Origin: Arthrobacter wenxiniae | Lineage (GTDB): Bacteria; Actinomycetota; Actinomycetes; Actinomycetales; Micrococcaceae | Assembly: GCF_013376105.1 (NCBI RefSeq) | Contig: NZ_JAAMFM010000011.1 | Location: forward strand, 1 to 64,000 | DNA length: 64,000 bases | Reading direction: 5' to 3' | In this document: one piece after another, positions 61,315 to 64,000 of the stretch | How the letters are laid out: each line of letters opens with the position of its first letter | Numbering within the stretch: position 1 is the stretch's first letter | Notes under the pieces: model-generated | The model's input: the letters and a program-made list of their open reading frames with translations, nothing else | The model's database searches: none | What the model was told of the DNA's origin: nothing | Made by a program: the position numbers and the translations under genes

Positions 61315-61734
61315 CTAGGCCCCGGCCTGCCTTAGCTTCAGCGAGACCGAGTTGATGCAGAAGCGTTCGTCGGTGGGGGTGTCGTAGCCCTCGCCCTTGA
61401 ACAGGTGGCCAAGGTGGGAGTCGCAGGCGGCGCAGCGGACTTCAATGCGCTCCATGCCCAAGGAGTTGTCGTGCAGGTAACGCACGGTTCCGTCGGCCAG
61501 GGGGGCAAAGAAGGACGGCCAGCCGCAGTGCGAGGAAAACTTCTCCCGGGACGTGAACAGTTCCGCACCGCAGGCGCGGCACGCGTACACGCCCTCCTCC
61601 GTGGAATCCCAGTACTCGCCCGTGTACGGCCGTTCCGTCCCGGCCTGGCGCAGCACGGCGTACTCCTCTGGACTCAGCTCCCGCTTCCACTCTTCGTCGG
61701 TCTTCACAACTGTCGGTGCAACAAAATCGCTCAT
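61315..61734 (-). CDS. msrB: Peptide-methionine (R)-S-oxide reductase
   Basis: MsrB repairs methionine R-sulfoxide in oxidised proteins. The 139 residues have the structural zinc site (CRACG and CAACDSHLGH), the substrate-binding GWPSF and the catalytic Cys in ERFCINSVSL. This is the full normal length. It is followed by a T-run terminator and preceded at 14 bases by the small alpha/beta gene, with which it is probably co-transcribed. Confidence 0.96.
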   Translation of the reverse strand: MSDFVAPTVVKTDEEWKRELSPEEYAVLRQAGTERPYTGEYWDSTEEGVYACRACGAELFTSREKFSSHCGWPSFFAPLADGTVRYLHDNSLGMERIEVRCAACDSHLGHLFKGEGYDTPTDERFCINSVSLKLRQAGA

Positions 61735-61748
61735 GTAATCCTCAACAC

Positions 61749-62240
61749 CTACGAGTCGCCAATAAATCCCGAGCCGGCGTACAGGTGCAGCACGGGCAGT
61801 CCCAGCTTGCGCTGGGCCTGGTGCGCCCAGTCCTGCCGGAAGGTGTCGGCCACGGCATGCGGGCGGGTGACCACCACTGCCTGCCGGGCGCCGGAGTCGG
61901 TGACCTGGGCGACCAGGGAGGAGACGGCGTCGCCCTCGGCAACACGGCCGGTGGCCTTGGCCCCCGATGCCAGCAGTACGGCCAGCGACGCCTGCAGCGT
62001 CTCCTCCGCGGTGGCGCGCACGGTTGCCGCGTCCGGCTTTTCGCGGAACTCGCGCAGGGCGGCGGGCACGTCCAGCATGGTCAGCTGGTCAATGACGTCC
62101 ACCAGCAAATGCCGCCTGGTGTCGGCCGGGACGAGCAGCAGCAGCTCGACGTCGTCGCCCGGGCTGTACAGCTCGGTGATGTTGGCGGCATCGCCGGGAC
62201 CGAGGGGTTCTTCCGTCAGGATAATGATCACGTCGCTCAT
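61749..62240 (-). CDS. Uncharacterised small alpha/beta protein
   Basis: I do not recognise this 163-residue protein. The alternation of strands and helices (VIIILTEEPLG, VELLLLVPADT, QAVVVTRPHAVADTF, LPVLHLYAG) suggests a Rossmann-like or universal-stress-type fold, but the ATP-binding glycine loop of stress proteins is not seen. The ATG lies 6 bases after TAAGCT, so the msrB transcript probably begins here as a leaderless mRNA. Linkage to msrB hints at an oxidative-stress role, which is inference. Confidence 0.6.
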   Translation of the reverse strand: MSDVIIILTEEPLGPGDAANITELYSPGDDVELLLLVPADTRRHLLVDVIDQLTMLDVPAALREFREKPDAATVRATAEETLQASLAVLLASGAKATGRVAEGDAVSSLVAQVTDSGARQAVVVTRPHAVADTFRQDWAHQAQRKLGLPVLHLYAGSGFIGDS

Positions 62241-62364
62241 GGCACCAGCTTAGGGCGGATGGCGGGCCAAAACGGCGCCTGTGGCCAAAATGTTGCGGGT
62301 GTTTGTTCGGCCCGGGCCGGTGCGCCGCTCGACGCTCCCGCCGGCACGTGGGCAGAATGGGGGC

Positions 62365-63597
62365 ATGGCAACTTCTGCGCAGCAGCCCGGGCATTGGGTC
62401 AAGTGGGGCATTCTCGGTGCCGGGGCGGCCGGGGCGGCAGCCTTCTCCGTCGTGACGGCCACCTCGGCGCTGGCCGCCTACTTTGCCCGCAGGGTGGTCA
62501 CCCCTGAAAAGTCGCGCGCGGACGACGTCTCCATCCTGGCCGTGATTCCCAACGGGCCCGAGCTGCAGGTGGTGCTCGACGCCACGCCCGACACGACTGT
62601 CGAAGGCCGCTACGCCATTTATTTTGACGGGGGGCGCGCCCATGCCGTGGTGGGGCGGATCATCGCGTACGTCCCGCGCGAAGGCAGCATCACCCGGGAG
62701 GTGCTGGAGGTGGTGGGCGGGGACCTGCGCACCGCCACGCGCGGCTGGTGGTCCGGCAGCGTCTACGCCCACCCGCAGGAACTGGGCCTGGACGCCGAGG
62801 ACGTCACCATCGAGCTGCCCGTCGGCCCCGCCCCCGCCTGGCTGATGCGTGCGCCCAACGCCCTGGCCACCTGGGCCATCATGGTCCACGGCCGCGGCGC
62901 CACCCGCAGCGAGGGCCTGCGGGCCGTCCCCGCCGCCCATCTGCTGGGCATGAACGCCCTGCTCATCTCCTACCGGAACGACGGCGACGCCCCCTACGCG
63001 CCCGACCGCCGGTATGGGCTGGGGGTCACCGAGTGGCGGGACGTGGAGGCGGCCATCGACTATGCCGTGGCCCATGGCGCCAAGGACGTGGTGCTGTTCG
63101 GCTACTCCATGGGAGGGTCCATCAGCCTGCAGGCCGCCGACCTCGCCCGCAACCGCCGGCACATCCTGGCCATGGTCCTGGACGCCCCCGTCATCAACTG
63201 GGTCAACGTCCTGGCCCACCAGGCGCAGCTCAACCGGATCCCCGACTACGTGGGGCGCTACAGCCAGCTCATGCTCAGCCACCCGGTGGGGCGGCGCATC
63301 ACGGGACTGGCCGCGCCCGTGGACCTCAAGAGCATGGACTGGGTCTCCCGCGCCGTCGAACTGCGCACCCCCACCCTCGTCCTGCACAGTGTCGACGACG
63401 ACTTTGTGCCCTACGAGCCCACCTCGGAGCTCGCCCGGCGCAACCCGGAAATGGTCACGTTCGAGCCCTTCAGCAAGGCCCGGCACACCAAGGAATGGAA
63501 CGTTGACCCGGAGCGCTGGGACAACGCGGTCGAAGGGTGGCTGCGCCCCCGGCTGGCCCGCTACACCCTGCCCCGCTACACCCTGCCCCGCGACTAG
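62365..63597 (+). CDS. Membrane-anchored alpha/beta hydrolase
   Basis: The 410-residue protein has an N-terminal hydrophobic segment at about 14-45, a beta-rich region, and an alpha/beta-hydrolase domain from about 160. The nucleophile elbow is GYSMGG, the acid is in LHSVDDDFVP and the histidine in KARHTKEWN. It is similar in plan to actinobacterial hydrolases of the YqkD/BAAT type; substrate unknown. The C-terminus ends with a duplicated RYTLP encoded by a short direct repeat. ATG 62365 lies 6 bases after CAGAAT; the open frame back to 62281 is not supported. Confidence 0.85.
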   Translation: MATSAQQPGHWVKWGILGAGAAGAAAFSVVTATSALAAYFARRVVTPEKSRADDVSILAVIPNGPELQVVLDATPDTTVEGRYAIYFDGGRAHAVVGRIIAYVPREGSITREVLEVVGGDLRTATRGWWSGSVYAHPQELGLDAEDVTIELPVGPAPAWLMRAPNALATWAIMVHGRGATRSEGLRAVPAAHLLGMNALLISYRNDGDAPYAPDRRYGLGVTEWRDVEAAIDYAVAHGAKDVVLFGYSMGGSISLQAADLARNRRHILAMVLDAPVINWVNVLAHQAQLNRIPDYVGRYSQLMLSHPVGRRITGLAAPVDLKSMDWVSRAVELRTPTLVLHSVDDDFVPYEPTSELARRNPEMVTFEPFSKARHTKEWNVDPERWDNAVEGWLRPRLARYTLPRYTLPRD

Positions 63598-64000
63598 GTG
63601 CCGGCCCGCTGCGCCGGATGGCCGAGGGGGGCCGTGGCTGCCCGGGTCAGCGCGATGAGGTCGGCGGGGGCGAGTTCCACGTCGAAGCCGCGCCTGCCGC
63701 CGGAGACGTAGATGGTCTCAAATTGGAGCGCCGATTCGTCCAGGACGGTGGGGGAGTGCTGGCGCTGGCCCAGGGGGGAGATGCCGCCCAGGACGTAGCC
63801 CGTGCGGCGCTGGGCCACGGCGGGGTCGGCCATGGCGGCCTTCTTTCGGCCCACGGCATGGGCGAGGGCCTTGAGGTCGAGCGAGCCGTTGACGGGGACC
63901 ACCGCCACGGTGAGCGTCCCGTCGACGTCCGCCATGAGGGTCTTGAAGACCCTTTCCGGTGCGACGCCGAGGACATCGGCCGCCTCCATGCCATAGCTGG
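63594..64000 (-). CDS. YbaK/EbsC-type Cys-tRNA(Pro) deacylase, 5' end outside the window
   Basis: This is a partial gene: its 3' end is at 63594 and it runs off the right edge. The visible part (SYGMEAADVLGV, KTLMADVDG, GSLDLKALAHAVGRKKAAM, GYVLGGISPLGQ and LDESAL) is the family's core. The Lys of the GRKKAAM stretch and the GGISPLG loop mark the substrate pocket. YbaK hydrolyses cysteine wrongly attached to tRNA-Pro. About 30-35 N-terminal residues should lie beyond the window. Its stop codon overlaps the 3' end of the convergent hydrolase gene by 4 bases. Confidence 0.9.
   Translation of the reverse strand, partial: SYGMEAADVLGVAPERVFKTLMADVDGTLTVAVVPVNGSLDLKALAHAVGRKKAAMADPAVAQRRTGYVLGGISPLGQRQHSPTVLDESALQFETIYVSGGRRGFDVELAPADLIALTRAATAPLGHPAQRAGT

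Overview
The window is high-GC chromosomal DNA from an actinobacterium. It is most likely a member of the Micrococcaceae close to Arthrobacter, judged from family resemblance (DUF7455, SepH, DUF4193, DUF3093, DUF3710, DUF3159, DUF3000, DUF5998, DUF6421) and gene order rather than from any marker alignment. The order from position 22.2 to 32.3 kb matches, from memory, the Mycobacterium tuberculosis Rv2689c-Rv2699c block. About 48 genes are supported. I saw no rRNA, tRNA, CRISPR array, insertion sequence or prophage. No gene-free gap exceeds about 300 bases.

Layout. 0-2.8 kb: a DUF7455 zinc-ribbon gene and parE, ending in a complex inverted-repeat intergenic region. 2.8-10.5 kb: an M56 protease and BlaI-type repressor pair, divergent from the cytochrome bd genes cydA-cydB-cydDC, with two matching palindromes between them. 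10.5-14.6 kb: a tandem GNAT enzyme, a DUF222/HNH protein with five perfect 30-bp repeats, and a DinB-fold protein. 14.7-22.2 kb: parC, a divergent GNAT/acyl-CoA-synthetase-like protein acetyltransferase, DUF5998 and an alkaline-phosphatase-fold hydrolase. 22.2-34.9 kb: sepH, DUF4193, DUF3093, dut, DUF3710, an OB-fold protein, DUF3159, ceoC/ceoB, a KimA-like potassium permease, a TRAM RNA methyltransferase and a CtpE-like P-type ATPase. 34.9-42.1 kb: aconitase, dxs with two small co-translated genes, and an aldo/keto reductase. 42.1-49.4 kb: an MFS exporter, a GNAT and the most unusual operon of the window. 49.5-64 kb: an antiporter, a DksA-type protein, a Rieske lipoprotein, fadA-fadB, rnd, DUF3000, the DUF6421-SDR-threonine aldolase operon, msrB, a small alpha/beta protein, an alpha/beta hydrolase and a truncated YbaK-type deacylase.

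The strongest candidate for an undescribed system is 44255-49387 (minus strand). A single 1039-residue protein joins an EPSP-synthase-like enolpyruvyl transferase to an acyl-CoA ligase. It is translationally overlapped with an acyl-CoA dehydrogenase and a FabL-type enoyl reductase. The transferase keeps the residues that handle PEP but has changed those that hold the shikimate phosphate. The enzyme set resembles the cyclohexanecarboxyl-CoA pathways of ansatrienin and phoslactomycin producers, so a shikimate-derived alicyclic acyl-CoA is the working guess.

Other themes are a BlaI-type operator over cydA, a ceoBC/KimA-like potassium module, many apparent leaderless promoters (TANNNT about 6-7 bases before ATG or GTG), and a dispersed TCGAGCCTGTCGAGACC intergenic repeat.
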